This document shows, piece after piece, positions 54,342-63,197 of a stretch of DNA of 64,000 nucleotides. This stretch comes from Methylocystis echinoides (GTDB lineage: Bacteria > Pseudomonadota > Alphaproteobacteria > Rhizobiales > Beijerinckiaceae), in assembly GCF_040687965.1 (NCBI RefSeq), contig NZ_CP156084.1:2976501-3040500 (forward strand), given 5' to 3'. Below the pieces are notes generated by a model. That model was given only the letters and a program-made list of their open reading frames with translations. It had not been told where the DNA came from and ran no database searches. Position 1 is the stretch's first letter. Each line of letters begins with the position of its first letter. A program made the translations under genes and the position numbers.

Positions 54342-55706
54342 TTACGCGCGCGTGACGGAAAGCGCGGCGGGCAAGTCGATCTGTCGCAGCAGCGCCGCTT
54401 CATGCGCGTAGAGGCCGACGACGAGGGCGAGCCCCGCCGCGACGGCGAGACGGCGCCGGCCAGGGCTGTCGGGCGAGTCCATGGCGAGCGCGGGTCTGCG
54501 ATTGAACCATTCCAAGGCGAGAAACATCAGCCCGAAAGCCACGAGATCGTCGGCCCGTGCGAAAAGCAGCGCGAGCAGCGCTGTAAGCAGCCCCGCCGCG
54601 ACCTGCTGCGCACGGCCCGGCCTGCATAACGCGGCGACGGCCCGCGCCCCGTCTGAGCCGGCCCAGGGCAGAAGGTTGGGGATATTGTAGAGGAGCGTCA
54701 GCAGCACGAAGGCTTGTCTGGCGACGCCGACGAGCGCGGCGGCGTAGTCGGGCTCGGCGCTTGCGAGGCCGCGCGCCAACTCGGAAAGCTCCGAAGGAGC
54801 AGGCTGCACGACGAAGGCCGCGAGCGCCGACAGCGCCGGGCCGGCGAGGCCCACGACCCCCGCTTCGAAAGCGTCGGCGTGGTCGTGAGCGCCGATCGAA
54901 ACGCCGCCGCCGAAGGGCGCGAGGCTGATCACGATTTCCCGATGGCCGAAGGCCGCGAGCGCCAGCGCATGACCGAACTCGTGTATGAGCGTCACGGCGA
55001 GGAGCAGACCGAACAAGAGCAGCGTCGCGACCCCTGCGAGCTGCAGGATGAGCGCCAGCGCCTCCGGGGTCGCGAGAAGCGCGTCCATCGAAACGCCCAG
55101 GGCGTTCAACGCCAGATAAAAAGCCGGCGCCAGGAGAAGCGCGGCCATTGCGAGACCGGTGACGACGCCGAGCAGGGCGAGGCGCCAGCCCGCGAAGCGA
55201 AACAGGGGGGCGGTCTCGACGCCGTGGCCGAGCGCGGCGTCTCCGAGCGCGGTGAGCTCGCGCGTCAGGGCGAGGCGCGTCAGTTCGTAATCGAGCAGTC
55301 CGGTCACTGGCTTTTCGTAAAGGACGGTAAGCTGCGTCCTGTCGCCCGTCCCGTCGACGTCCGCTACGACGCGCGCGCCGGCCGCTTCGCACACGATCCG
55401 CCCCTTACCCTCGCCTGCCTCCCGCTCCTCTACGAGGCGGACGAAAGGCTTCTCGCTATGAGGCGCGCGGCGCTTATCCCGCGTCTCGTGGAGAAGGTTG
55501 AAGCCGCCTTTCGGTCCGCGTGGGTCCAAAAGGCGCCAGATCAACGCCGCCGGAGCGTCGACCGTTATCCGGCAGGCGAAGCGCCGGCGTCCGAGCGGCA
55601 ATCGGAAAAGCAGCCACCACCCGGCGAAGGGAGGGACCGAGAAGAGCAAGAACCATAGAAGAGCCGGAACGGATTGGGCGAGAAAGCCGGAGGCGCTGTC
55701 GAGCAT
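54342..55706 (-). CDS. Membrane zinc metallopeptidase (M50/site-2 protease-like) with N-terminal extension
   Basis: The 454-residue membrane protein has the zinc motif HEFGH within LAVTLIHEFGHALALAAFG and the NIPNLLPWAGSDG segment, which resembles the second metal-binding motif of M50 proteases. About eight hydrophobic segments are present. Residues 40-150, between the first helix and the catalytic part, are soluble and look like an SRPBCC-type fold (CRITVDAPAALIWRLLD). This is inference from pattern only. Substrates are unknown. Confidence 0.75.
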   Translation of the reverse strand: MLDSASGFLAQSVPALLWFLLFSVPPFAGWWLLFRLPLGRRRFACRITVDAPAALIWRLLDPRGPKGGFNLLHETRDKRRAPHSEKPFVRLVEEREAGEGKGRIVCEAAGARVVADVDGTGDRTQLTVLYEKPVTGLLDYELTRLALTRELTALGDAALGHGVETAPLFRFAGWRLALLGVVTGLAMAALLLAPAFYLALNALGVSMDALLATPEALALILQLAGVATLLLFGLLLAVTLIHEFGHALALAAFGHREIVISLAPFGGGVSIGAHDHADAFEAGVVGLAGPALSALAAFVVQPAPSELSELARGLASAEPDYAAALVGVARQAFVLLTLLYNIPNLLPWAGSDGARAVAALCRPGRAQQVAAGLLTALLALLFARADDLVAFGLMFLALEWFNRRPALAMDSPDSPGRRRLAVAAGLALVVGLYAHEAALLRQIDLPAALSVTRA

Positions 55707-55760
55707 GTTAGGTTTCCAGGCAGGACGCCCTCAGCTTAACAGTGAGCCATCAATCTGACA

Positions 55761-57017
55761 TTAACGGCGATCCGGGCCAGCCTCCGCAGGGACGTTTTGG
55801 CCCTTCTCGCGCCTGATCGCCGCCAGAGCGATCGCGAGGCTTGTCGCGAGCATGAGCCCCGCCACGAAGAAGCCCGCGCCCGCGAACACGTCGACGGCAA
55901 GCGAGAACGCGAAGATCTGCGTAAAAATCAGCGGTCCGATCATCCCCGAGACGCCGCGCAGGCTGCCCAGGGCCCCCTGGAGGCGGCCCTGTTCAGAGGC
56001 CCCGGCGAGCCGCGTCGCGAGACCCTGAAAGGACGGGTTCGCCATGCCCCACATGGCGATGAGGGGCGGCGCCGCCATGAAGGCCGCGCCTGTGGGCGCG
56101 ACGGCGTAAGCGACGAAGCCGAGAGCCCCGCAAGCGAGCGCGATGGTCAGCGTCGTTTTCTCCCCGAGCCGCGCCACGGCGGGGCGCACCAGCGCGCCCG
56201 ACACGATGGTCTGCGATACGCCGACGATCGCGAGCGCCCAGCCGGTCGTGCTCGCGTCCCAGTTGTAGCGCTGCTGCGTATAGAGAACGAACAGCGCCGG
56301 GAGCGATTCATGCGCGAGATAGGAGAGAAAGAGCGCCGCCGCGAGGAGCGTCAACGCCAGCCGCCGGCGCAGGAAGTCGAGCGAGCCCAGCACATTGGCG
56401 CTGCGCCAGACGACGTTCGGGGTGCGTTTCTCGGGGGCGAGCGACTCCGGCAGGATGAAGTAGCCGTAGAGGAAATTGGCGAGGCTGAAGGCGGCCGCCG
56501 CCCAGAACGGCAAGCGAAGGTCATAGGCGCCGAGCGCGCCGCCGATCGCCGGCCCAAGGATGAAACCCAGGCCAAAGGCCGCGCCGATCATGCCGAAGCG
56601 CCCTGCGCGCTTCTCGGGCGGGGTAATGTCGCTGATGTAGGCGTTGGCGGTGGCGACGCTCGCTGCGGTCGCGCCGGAGATGAGCCTGCCCACGAAGAGA
56701 AAGGGCAGGGAGGGGGCCAACGCCATGAATATATAGTCGATCCCGAGCCCGAAATTCGAGGCGAGCACCACGGGCCGGCGGCCGTAATGGTCGGAAAGCG
56801 CCCCGAGGACCGGCTGGAAGAGAAACTGCATCGCCGCCCAGGCGACGCCGAAGACGCCGACGACGCGGGCCGCCGACGGCAGGTCGCCGCCCTCGAACTG
56901 AACGATAAGCTTGGGCAGCACCGGAATGATGACGCCGAGCGCCAGCATGTCGAGCACGACGGTGACGAGAATGAAGAGAAACGCCGCCTCTCTTCGAGGC
57001 TGAGGCGCTGATGTCAT
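55761..57017 (-). CDS. MFS transporter of the Tet/TCR type
   Basis: The 418-residue protein has 12 hydrophobic segments and the MFS motifs GVIIPVLPKLI, GALSDHYGRRPVVL (motif A) and GPAIGGALG (motif C). It resembles proton-coupled tetracycline exporters in length and sequence, but many such chromosomal genes do not confer resistance, so the substrate is open. The ATG at 57017 is chosen because MTSAPQPRREAAFLF precedes the first helix. Confidence 0.85.
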   Translation of the reverse strand: MTSAPQPRREAAFLFILVTVVLDMLALGVIIPVLPKLIVQFEGGDLPSAARVVGVFGVAWAAMQFLFQPVLGALSDHYGRRPVVLASNFGLGIDYIFMALAPSLPFLFVGRLISGATAASVATANAYISDITPPEKRAGRFGMIGAAFGLGFILGPAIGGALGAYDLRLPFWAAAAFSLANFLYGYFILPESLAPEKRTPNVVWRSANVLGSLDFLRRRLALTLLAAALFLSYLAHESLPALFVLYTQQRYNWDASTTGWALAIVGVSQTIVSGALVRPAVARLGEKTTLTIALACGALGFVAYAVAPTGAAFMAAPPLIAMWGMANPSFQGLATRLAGASEQGRLQGALGSLRGVSGMIGPLIFTQIFAFSLAVDVFAGAGFFVAGLMLATSLAIALAAIRREKGQNVPAEAGPDRR

Positions 57018-57360
57018 GACCCTACCTGGACTGGAGTTTGTCGCGGTTGCGATAGCCGCAAAGTCCCGGCCCCGCAAGAAGGCCGGGCGCAAATGACGTG
57101 GCGCGGCGCAAGCGCTCCAAAATGAGTCGCCGCCATCCACCGCGTTCCCGGAGCCCCATCGCCGTTGAACCCGACCATCTTGGATTGGCCGCCCGAATCA
57201 ACGCCATAGCGGGATAAACTGTGGCAACGGAGACACAGCTGCCGGGGAGTTCATCGTCACAATCGAACTCCGGGCCGGTCACGACGCTTTTGTCACGGCT
57301 CTGTCATGCGGCGGCGGATTCTCTCGCTCCCGGAACTTAACGTTCGGGGAAGGTCCACAA
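57018..57360. other. Divergent promoter region of the Tet-type MFS and the first porin
   Basis: A 343-bp region with no supported coding frame. It holds the Pho-box-like repeat described at 57290-57307, the ribosome-binding site of the porin (GGGGAAGG before 57361) and presumably the MFS promoter. Confidence 0.5.
57290..57307 (+). promoter_or_regulatory. PhoB-box-like direct repeat upstream of the first porin
   Basis: TTGTCAC-GGCT-CTGTCAT consists of two 7-bp units with an 11-bp period, which matches the Pho-box consensus CTGTCAT-N4-CTGTCAT closely. It lies 53 bp before the porin ATG. A GATTCT at 57318-57323 could be the -10 box. Phosphate-starvation control is the natural inference for a phosphate-selective-type porin. 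Confidence 0.6.
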
Positions 57361-58977
57361 ATGAAATCGTCTTTTGGGCATCGGCTCCTCGCCTTGACGG
57401 CGCTGGGTGTCTGGGTGGCCTTCGCCGCTCCTGCGGCGGCGGACACCGCCGATGAAATCCGCGCGCTGAAGGCGCGCCTCAACAAACTCGAAGCGCAGGA
57501 GGCCGAGGCTAGGCGCGCGGCGAAGGCCGCCGCGGCGCAGGCGGCGGCCGCGGCCGCCCATCCCGCTCCGGTCGTGATCGCCGGCGCGCCGCCGGCGCCG
57601 AAGCACTGGTACGAGAAGATCAGCATCCGCGGCTATACGCAGATGCGCTACAACGACATCCTGTCCGCCCACAACTTCAATGACGCTTACGCCTATGGCG
57701 ACCGCTCGGTCGGCCCGCGTCAGAACTTCTTCCTTCGCCGCATCCGCCTGATCTTCAGCGGCGACATCTCCGACCACCTCTATCTCTACCTGCAGCCGGA
57801 CTTCGCCTCATCGCCTTCCGGCACGTTCAGCAGTTCGCCGTCCTCCGTCGTCTCCGGCGTTCCTTATTACGGGTATTACAACTACCAGGTCGGCACGTAT
57901 AACCTGAACGCCGGCAATTTCGCGCAGTTGCGCGACGCCTACGCCGACATTTCGGTCGACGACAAGAAGGAATTCCGCTTCCGCGTCGGTCAGTCGAAGA
58001 TTCCCTACGGCTTCACCAACATGCAGTCGTCGCAGAATCGTCTGACGCTCGACCGCCCCGACGGGCTCAACACCTGCTGTAAGGACGAGCGCGACCTCGG
58101 CATCTTCTTTTACTATACGCCCGAGCACATGCGTCATCTCTTCCGGGATCTCGTCAAGAACAACCTGAAGGGTTCGGGCGATTACGGCATGTTCGCCTTC
58201 GGCGTCTACAATGGTCAGGGCGCAAACCGCGTCGAGCTGAACAAGGGCGTTCATCTCGTCACACGCTTCACCTATCCGTACGTCTTCGAAAACGGCCAGG
58301 TCGTCGAAGCGTCGATCCAGGGCTATACGGGCCGCTTCGTGCCGGCGACCTCGGCGATCATTCCCTCGCTCGGCATGGCGACGAACTGGGCGGGCTACCG
58401 GCCGAACCAGTATCCATGGAACGCCTCGCCCTTTACCGGCGCGGTGGCGCCTTTCGTCAATGCGCCCGGTTACAACAACCCGGGCAACTTCAACACGACC
58501 TATTACCCGACGCCGCTCGCGGGCGTCTGGAACCCGTCCTGCGTCAACGGCTGCGTCGGCGTCAAGGACGAGCGCGTCGCCGTCACCGGCATCATCTATC
58601 CGCAGCCCTTCGGCGTCTTCGCGGAATGGAACTGGGGCCGCGGCCCGGTGCTCGATCCGTACCAGCTGGTCGTCAAGGACGGCAAGCTGAACGGCGGCTA
58701 CGTCATCGTGACCTACAAATACGACGACAAGGAATTCGGTCTCGGCACCTTCTTCCCCTATGTCCAGTGGCAGCAGTATCGGGGCGGCGCGAAGACCGAG
58801 GTCAACGCGCCGTACAACAGGGTCAACGAACTGGAGGTGGGCGTCGAATGGCAACCGCTTCCGGAGGTCGAGTTCACCGCCGCCTATGCGCATATGAACC
58901 GAACGAACCTGGCGCTCGCGCCGTACCGGCAGTGGCAGGGCGATCTGCTCCGCATGCAGCTGCAGTGGAACTACTGA
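57361..58977 (+). CDS. Phosphate-selective porin O/P-type outer membrane protein
   Basis: The 538-residue precursor has a signal peptide (LLALTALGVWVAFAAPAAA), a short coiled-coil (ADEIRALKARLNKLEAQEAEARR) that probably trimerises the N-terminus, an Ala-rich linker and a beta-barrel. The barrel has the OprO/P patterns YNDILSAHNFNDAY, FFLRRIRLIFSGDISDHLYLYLQPDF and RVGQSKIPYGFTNMQSSQNRL. Two cysteine pairs (NTCCKDE and SCVNGCVG) lie in loops. It ends with an aromatic Tyr. A Pho-box-like repeat precedes it. Its best substrate, phosphate or another anion, cannot be judged by eye. Confidence 0.82.
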   Translation: MKSSFGHRLLALTALGVWVAFAAPAAADTADEIRALKARLNKLEAQEAEARRAAKAAAAQAAAAAAHPAPVVIAGAPPAPKHWYEKISIRGYTQMRYNDILSAHNFNDAYAYGDRSVGPRQNFFLRRIRLIFSGDISDHLYLYLQPDFASSPSGTFSSSPSSVVSGVPYYGYYNYQVGTYNLNAGNFAQLRDAYADISVDDKKEFRFRVGQSKIPYGFTNMQSSQNRLTLDRPDGLNTCCKDERDLGIFFYYTPEHMRHLFRDLVKNNLKGSGDYGMFAFGVYNGQGANRVELNKGVHLVTRFTYPYVFENGQVVEASIQGYTGRFVPATSAIIPSLGMATNWAGYRPNQYPWNASPFTGAVAPFVNAPGYNNPGNFNTTYYPTPLAGVWNPSCVNGCVGVKDERVAVTGIIYPQPFGVFAEWNWGRGPVLDPYQLVVKDGKLNGGYVIVTYKYDDKEFGLGTFFPYVQWQQYRGGAKTEVNAPYNRVNELEVGVEWQPLPEVEFTAAYAHMNRTNLALAPYRQWQGDLLRMQLQWNY

Positions 58978-59002
58978 TCTAAAGTAGATCAGGTTTGGCT
59001 CC

Positions 59003-59031
59003 GAGCGTCCCCGGGTCTCCCGGGGGCGCTC
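59003..59031 (+). terminator. Hairpin after the first porin gene
   Basis: GAGCGTCCCCGGG-TCT-CCCGGGGGCGCTC is a 13-bp stem with one T-G pair, starting 25 bp past the porin stop. Only a weak T-run follows, so it may be partial. Confidence 0.6.
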
Positions 59032-59063
59032 ATTACCGTTTGCAGGGTAGAAAGGCGTCTCTC

Positions 59064-59783
59064 ATGCTGAATTGGGTCCGGTGTCTCGTCCTCTTCCTCG
59101 CGCTCCTGCCAGCGGGGCTCGCCAGCGCGGATGATTACGCGGCGGCGACCGAGGCGACCCGCAAGGGCGATTACGCCGCGGCGTTCAAGTTGCTGAAGCC
59201 CCTCGCCGAGAAGGGCGACGCCCGCGCGCAGACCGAACTCGCCGCCATGTATATGATCGGCAAGGGCGCGCCGCGCGATCCCCGGGAAGCGATCAAGTGG
59301 ACAAAGCTCGCCGCCGAGCGCGGCAACGCCGCCGCTCAATACAACCTCGGCACCATGTATCTCGAAGGGCAGTTGGTCGCGCGCGATTACAAAGAAGCCA
59401 TGAAGTGGAGCCTTCTCGCCGCCGGTCAGGGCGTTGCGGCGGCGCAAATGAACGTCGCCAGCATGTATTATGAAGGCGCCGGGGTTCAGCAGGATTATGG
59501 GGAGGCGGCGAAGTGGGTGCGGCTCGCGGCGGCGCAGGGCGACCCGGAGGCGCAGTTGAACCTGGGCACGATGTACGCCCAGGGCCAGGGCGTCGCCCAG
59601 GATTTCCTGCGCGGCTACATGTGGACGCATCTGGCGATCGAGCAGCCGGCGCTCGGCATGACCGAAAGCGAGAAGAAATCCGTGCACGACCTCTCCGCCA
59701 AGACCTTATCGGCGGAGGAGCTTCCCAAGGCCGAGGCGATGGCGAAGAAGTGCAGAGAGTCGAAGTTTAAAGACTGCGACTGA
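59064..59783 (+). CDS. Exported Sel1-repeat protein
   Basis: The 239-residue protein has a signal peptide (LVLFLALLPAGLASA) and about five Sel1-like repeats of 36 residues, such as AAQYNLGTMYLEGQLVARDYKEAMKW. Sel1 repeats are helical pairs that bind proteins. The ATG at 59064 follows AAAGG. It sits between two porin genes, each with its own terminator, so joint regulation is not obvious. Confidence 0.85.
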   Translation: MLNWVRCLVLFLALLPAGLASADDYAAATEATRKGDYAAAFKLLKPLAEKGDARAQTELAAMYMIGKGAPRDPREAIKWTKLAAERGNAAAQYNLGTMYLEGQLVARDYKEAMKWSLLAAGQGVAAAQMNVASMYYEGAGVQQDYGEAAKWVRLAAAQGDPEAQLNLGTMYAQGQGVAQDFLRGYMWTHLAIEQPALGMTESEKKSVHDLSAKTLSAEELPKAEAMAKKCRESKFKDCD

Positions 59784-59821
59784 TCGAGGGGGCCTGCGCC
59801 CCCACAACGGCCTCAGTTAGA

Positions 59822-59849
59822 AACGCCCCCGGACGTCTCCGGGGGCGTT
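59822..59849 (+). terminator. Strong intrinsic terminator after the Sel1 gene
   Basis: AACGCCCCCGGA and TCCGGGGGCGTT form a perfect 12-bp stem with a 4-nt loop, followed by TTCTTTTTT. Confidence 0.85.
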
Positions 59850-59954
59850 TTCTTTTTTCACTATATGGACCCTCCCGATCTGTCGCTCACGGGAGCGCTC
59901 GCAAGCTCTCATTTCTTGCGAGGGGCTGATCGACGAGGGTTGTTTCAGCCCCGT

Positions 59955-60149
59955 TCAGCCAAGTCCGCCACCACGCCCCTCAGGTGATAAGCCTTGCGCC
60001 CGTTCATCAAGCCACTGGACGGCGGGCCGGATCCAAGGCTGGCCGGCCAACTCCGAGAGTTTTCCCCCGTTAAATTGGCCTGGCGGCGCCTGGAAAACCC
60101 AGAGCGCAATCGGCACCTTGAGTGGCGTTTGTTTCAGAAGTTTTTCCAT
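59955..60149 (-). CDS. Unassigned 64-residue frame (weak candidate)
   Basis: The frame MEKLLKQTPLKVPIALWVF... is the only sizeable one in the 600-bp gap between the Sel1 gene and the second porin. It has Trp-rich stretches (GQPWIRPAVQWLDERA) that look protein-like, but the ribosome-binding site is weak. I recognise no family; it could be a remnant of a larger gene. Confidence 0.35.
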   Translation of the reverse strand: MEKLLKQTPLKVPIALWVFQAPPGQFNGGKLSELAGQPWIRPAVQWLDERAQGLSPEGRGGGLG

Positions 60150-60370
60150 TAGAGCGGTTTCATTTTTGAGTTATATGCATAACGTGGAAAAAATGGCAAT
60201 TTTCAGCTAATGTCTCCAGTGTATTTCTGTACAGATTATGTATATATAGGTCAGAAATACTAGAAACAAAAGAGAAAAATTATCAGAATCTATTATTTGA
60301 CCTTGTGTCAATGTTGCATTTGTACAACGGAGTGAGACTTGTACTTCGGCAGCGCCTGCGAAGACGTAGT
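60150..60370. other. AT-rich intergenic patch upstream of the second porin
   Basis: This stretch is far richer in A and T than the rest of the window. It contains runs such as TATGTATATATAGG and a perfect 9-bp inverted repeat, GTATTTCTG (60221-60229) and CAGAAATAC (60252-60260). No coding frame is supported. It could bind a nucleoid protein or be imported DNA. Confidence 0.5.
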
Positions 60371-60411
60371 TTGTCACGTGTTTGTCGTGGAGGTCGGGTC
60401 GATTGTATAAG
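60371..60411 (+). promoter_or_regulatory. PhoB-box-like direct repeat and -10 box of the second porin
   Basis: TTGTCAC-GTGT-TTGTCGT (60371-60388) repeats the 11-bp-period pattern seen before the first porin, with the first unit identical in both. TATAAG at 60406-60411 is a plausible -10 box, 17 bp further on. Two small inverted repeats in the leader (GCCTA/TAGGC and CCTGA/TCAGG) lie between it and the ATG at 60460. Confidence 0.55.
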
Positions 60412-60459
60412 TGTAGCCTAAAAAATAGGCATTCCTGAATTCTCAGGCTGGAGATTGAA

Positions 60460-62388
60460 ATGTTGACTGCAAAGTGGGCAATTGGCGGCGTGGCGCTTGG
60501 CGCCTTGCTCGTGGCGACGAGCGCTCAGGCCGTCGACGTCAACGCCATCGATGCACGCCTGCGCGCGCTCGAGGCGGAAATTGCAAAATTGCGCAAGGAG
60601 GCGAAGGAAGCGAAGGCGCAGGCCGCCGCCGCCGCCTCGAAGGCGACCAATGTCGCCAACGCCGCGCATGTGAAGGGCGACAATGGGCCCCCGCCGCCAC
60701 CGCCCGTCTTCGTCAGCCTGAAGAGCGGCCTTCTCGTCGAGACGGAAGACAAGGCGTACGCCTTCAAGATCGGCGGTCGCCTGTTTGTCGATGGCGGCGG
60801 CACCGCTGGGTCGCCGGGTAACGCATGGCAGTCGAACGTCGGCTTTGGTCAGGCGCGACTTGAAGTCGAAGGTCGTATGAAGCCCTGGTTCTACAAGCTT
60901 CAATTCGATTTCGCGAACCCCACGACTCAGCTTTGGAATACCAATCTACCGAACGCAAACACTGTCGGCGGACTGGCGTTCTGGTCGCGCAACTATGTTA
61001 CCGACCGCAACTTCCTTTGGGGCGGATGGCGTGACGCCTATGTCGGTCTGCAAGATCCGCGGTTGTCCGCGCCTTGGCTCGCCGAACCGGTCTATTTCAA
61101 GATTGGCAGCCAGTACGAGTCATTCAGCCTGGAGGCCCTGGCGTCGTCGAAATATCGCGACACCATCGAGCGGCCGCTGGCCGTTGACGCGATTGCGCCC
61201 TTTCGTCACATCGGCATAGCCGCCGGCATGATCGGCAAGGACAATTGGACGGCTCATTTCGGCATATATTCGCTGAGCTTCCAGGATCTGAATGCGCGCC
61301 CCGTCAATACGTCGTCAGGAAACGTCGGCGTCTATGTGCCGGCCTACAGCGGCTACGGCGTCAGAAACGCCAACTGGTATCAGCCCTGGGGCGGCGGCGC
61401 TTATTGGGAGGCCACCGGCCGCGTAACCTGGGCGCCGATCTTCGATGAACATCGGCTCGTTCATATTGGCGTGGCTGGAAGCTATCATCAGCCGAATAGC
61501 GCCACCGCTTACAGTGATGACCGTAACTCGGCGCCGGGGAATCGGCTCGGGTCGGAAGCCAACGTTCTCGGGAGCAACTTCCTTGGAACGCCCGATCTTT
61601 CCTGCGGCCGCTTCCTTCAGCCGACCGTCTTCCAGACCGCCGGCACGGTCTGGAACCAGTATAACGCCGCTGGAAACTGCATTAACAATATCGAAAAGCT
61701 CGACCTCGAGGCCGCCCTGTCCTACAATAATTTCTTCGTCCAGGGCGAATGGTTGCTCGCAAACTACAACCGCAACACCTTTGCGGCGGCTGAGTTCGCG
61801 CAAGCTCAGTTGACTCAGCTGGGTGCGGCCTCGCCAGCCCAAGGAATCTACCTCTCGCCTGGCAATTCGCGCTACATCGCGAGCGGCGGCTATGTCCAGG
61901 GCGAGTGGTGGATCACCGGCGAAGAAAAATCTCGGTCGTATGATCTGAAAGACAAGAACGGCGTGACCTTCGGTCAGCTGAAGATCAAAAACCCCTTCTC
62001 CATGGGCGGATGGGGCGCCTGGGGTCTGGTCGGCCGGTGGAGCGTTCTCAACCTGAACAACGGTCCGTTCTCTGGAGGCAATATCAACAACGCCCTGTTC
62101 GTCGCGAACAACGGCTTCGGCTTGTTCGGCCCTCTGCCGGGGACCCCCGCGCAGATCGCCAATGCGACGCTTCTGCAAAACGCCATCGCCAATTCCGGCA
62201 TCTACGGCGGCTATCAGCAAAACATCACGGCTGGCGTGAACTGGTATCCGGATAATGGCGTCGCCTTCCAGTTCAACGCCACGCACGTGCTGTCGCTGAA
62301 GTCGCCGCTGAACTGGAACCCGCAATCATCCTATGAGGGCGGCTCGCATCCGACCTTCCTCGAAATGCGCGCCAAGGTGTACTTCTAG
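60460..62388 (+). CDS. Porin O/P-like outer membrane protein, large form
   Basis: The 642-residue precursor has a signal peptide (IGGVALGALLVATSAQA), a coiled-coil segment (AIDARLRALEAEIAKLRKEAKEAKAQ), a poly-proline break and a large beta-barrel. The barrel start FKIGGRLFVDGGG and RLEVEGRMKPWFYKLQFDFAN resemble OprO/P, and the chain ends in Phe (RAKVYF), the outer-membrane assembly signal. A cysteine pair (SCGRFL and NCINNIE) may brace a loop. GGAG lies before the ATG. It is about 100 residues longer than the first porin. A second Pho-box-like repeat precedes it. Confidence 0.75.
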   Translation: MLTAKWAIGGVALGALLVATSAQAVDVNAIDARLRALEAEIAKLRKEAKEAKAQAAAAASKATNVANAAHVKGDNGPPPPPPVFVSLKSGLLVETEDKAYAFKIGGRLFVDGGGTAGSPGNAWQSNVGFGQARLEVEGRMKPWFYKLQFDFANPTTQLWNTNLPNANTVGGLAFWSRNYVTDRNFLWGGWRDAYVGLQDPRLSAPWLAEPVYFKIGSQYESFSLEALASSKYRDTIERPLAVDAIAPFRHIGIAAGMIGKDNWTAHFGIYSLSFQDLNARPVNTSSGNVGVYVPAYSGYGVRNANWYQPWGGGAYWEATGRVTWAPIFDEHRLVHIGVAGSYHQPNSATAYSDDRNSAPGNRLGSEANVLGSNFLGTPDLSCGRFLQPTVFQTAGTVWNQYNAAGNCINNIEKLDLEAALSYNNFFVQGEWLLANYNRNTFAAAEFAQAQLTQLGAASPAQGIYLSPGNSRYIASGGYVQGEWWITGEEKSRSYDLKDKNGVTFGQLKIKNPFSMGGWGAWGLVGRWSVLNLNNGPFSGGNINNALFVANNGFGLFGPLPGTPAQIANATLLQNAIANSGIYGGYQQNITAGVNWYPDNGVAFQFNATHVLSLKSPLNWNPQSSYEGGSHPTFLEMRAKVYF

Positions 62389-62407
62389 TCGTCCTTGTCC
62401 CCGAAAC

Positions 62408-62433
62408 CTGCGCCCCCCTCCCGGGGGGCGCAG
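62408..62433 (+). terminator. Intrinsic terminator of the second porin gene
   Basis: CTGCGCCCCCC and GGGGGGCGCAG form a strong stem with a short loop, followed by TTTTTC, 20 bp past the stop. Confidence 0.85.
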
Positions 62434-62457
62434 TTTTTCAACCTCAATGGCGGTTGC

Positions 62458-62829
62458 TTATTTGTTGTCCGAGGACGCGGCGGAGCTCACCAGCTTCTCG
62501 ATGACATAGAGATTGAAGCTGACGTTGGAGACAATCCCGCTGACGCAAATGGTTTTGAGCTGGTCCATTCTGTCATCGGCAGGTCTGGCGTAATCGATGA
62601 TCATGACCTGTCGGCCGTTGGTCCAGACCCCATGGGTTCTTCCATCCGAACTCGTTCCCCGCAGCAGCTCCGCGTAATTGTGGTCGGAAATATATTTCTC
62701 CGCTTTGGCGCGATCGACGCAACCTGCAATCGGCTCATCGGCCGGCTTTTGCTGAGCAGATTGGGCCCTGACGCCAGGGCAGGCGAAAGCGATAAACACA
62801 GCACATGTCAGCAGCCCGAGTTTTTTCAT
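62458..62829 (-). CDS. Small exported hypothetical protein
   Basis: The 123-residue precursor starts MKKLGLLTCAVFIAFACPGVRA, a good signal peptide, after GGAGTGAG. The mature part has two cysteines (AGCVDRAK and KTICVSGIV) and a helical end. No family is recognised. It converges on the second porin gene, whose terminator lies just before its stop. Confidence 0.65.
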   Translation of the reverse strand: MKKLGLLTCAVFIAFACPGVRAQSAQQKPADEPIAGCVDRAKAEKYISDHNYAELLRGTSSDGRTHGVWTNGRQVMIIDYARPADDRMDQLKTICVSGIVSNVSFNLYVIEKLVSSAASSDNK

Positions 62830-63197
62830 ACGCTCACTCCGGATTGTTGCGCCGGACAGCCAAGGGGGTTGAGATGAGGCCACATTATCTCCCTTTCGCG
62901 CCCCTCAGAAGCGATGAAGCGCCGATGGACTGATCTAAGGCCACAAAAGTCGACCTTGGCGAAAACCGTTGACCGCGGCGCGCGCTTCCTGTAGCAACAA
63001 ACCGCTGCGCCGCAGCATGAGGCTGCTCCAGCCGCGTAGATCGGACAAACGCCTTCGGGCGTCCGACCAGCTGTCGAGCCTCCTTCACATTCCCAGACGA
63101 CGGCCCGATACGCGGGGCAGGTCTCCCTTTTACCGGATCGACCCCACCGCGCGCTTGAACGCCCGCCGCGGCGCGATTCCCTTATGAAAGACGCTCA
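62830..63197. other. Intergenic region upstream of the DEAD-box helicase
   Basis: About 370 bp with no supported coding frame. It must hold the helicase promoter and probably a long 5' leader. No repeat or clear promoter was seen. Confidence 0.4.

Noticed and set aside
62885..63088. 67-residue frame on the minus strand upstream of the helicase
   Set aside because: Arginine-rich, no ribosome-binding site, no recognisable motif, and it lies in the helicase leader region.
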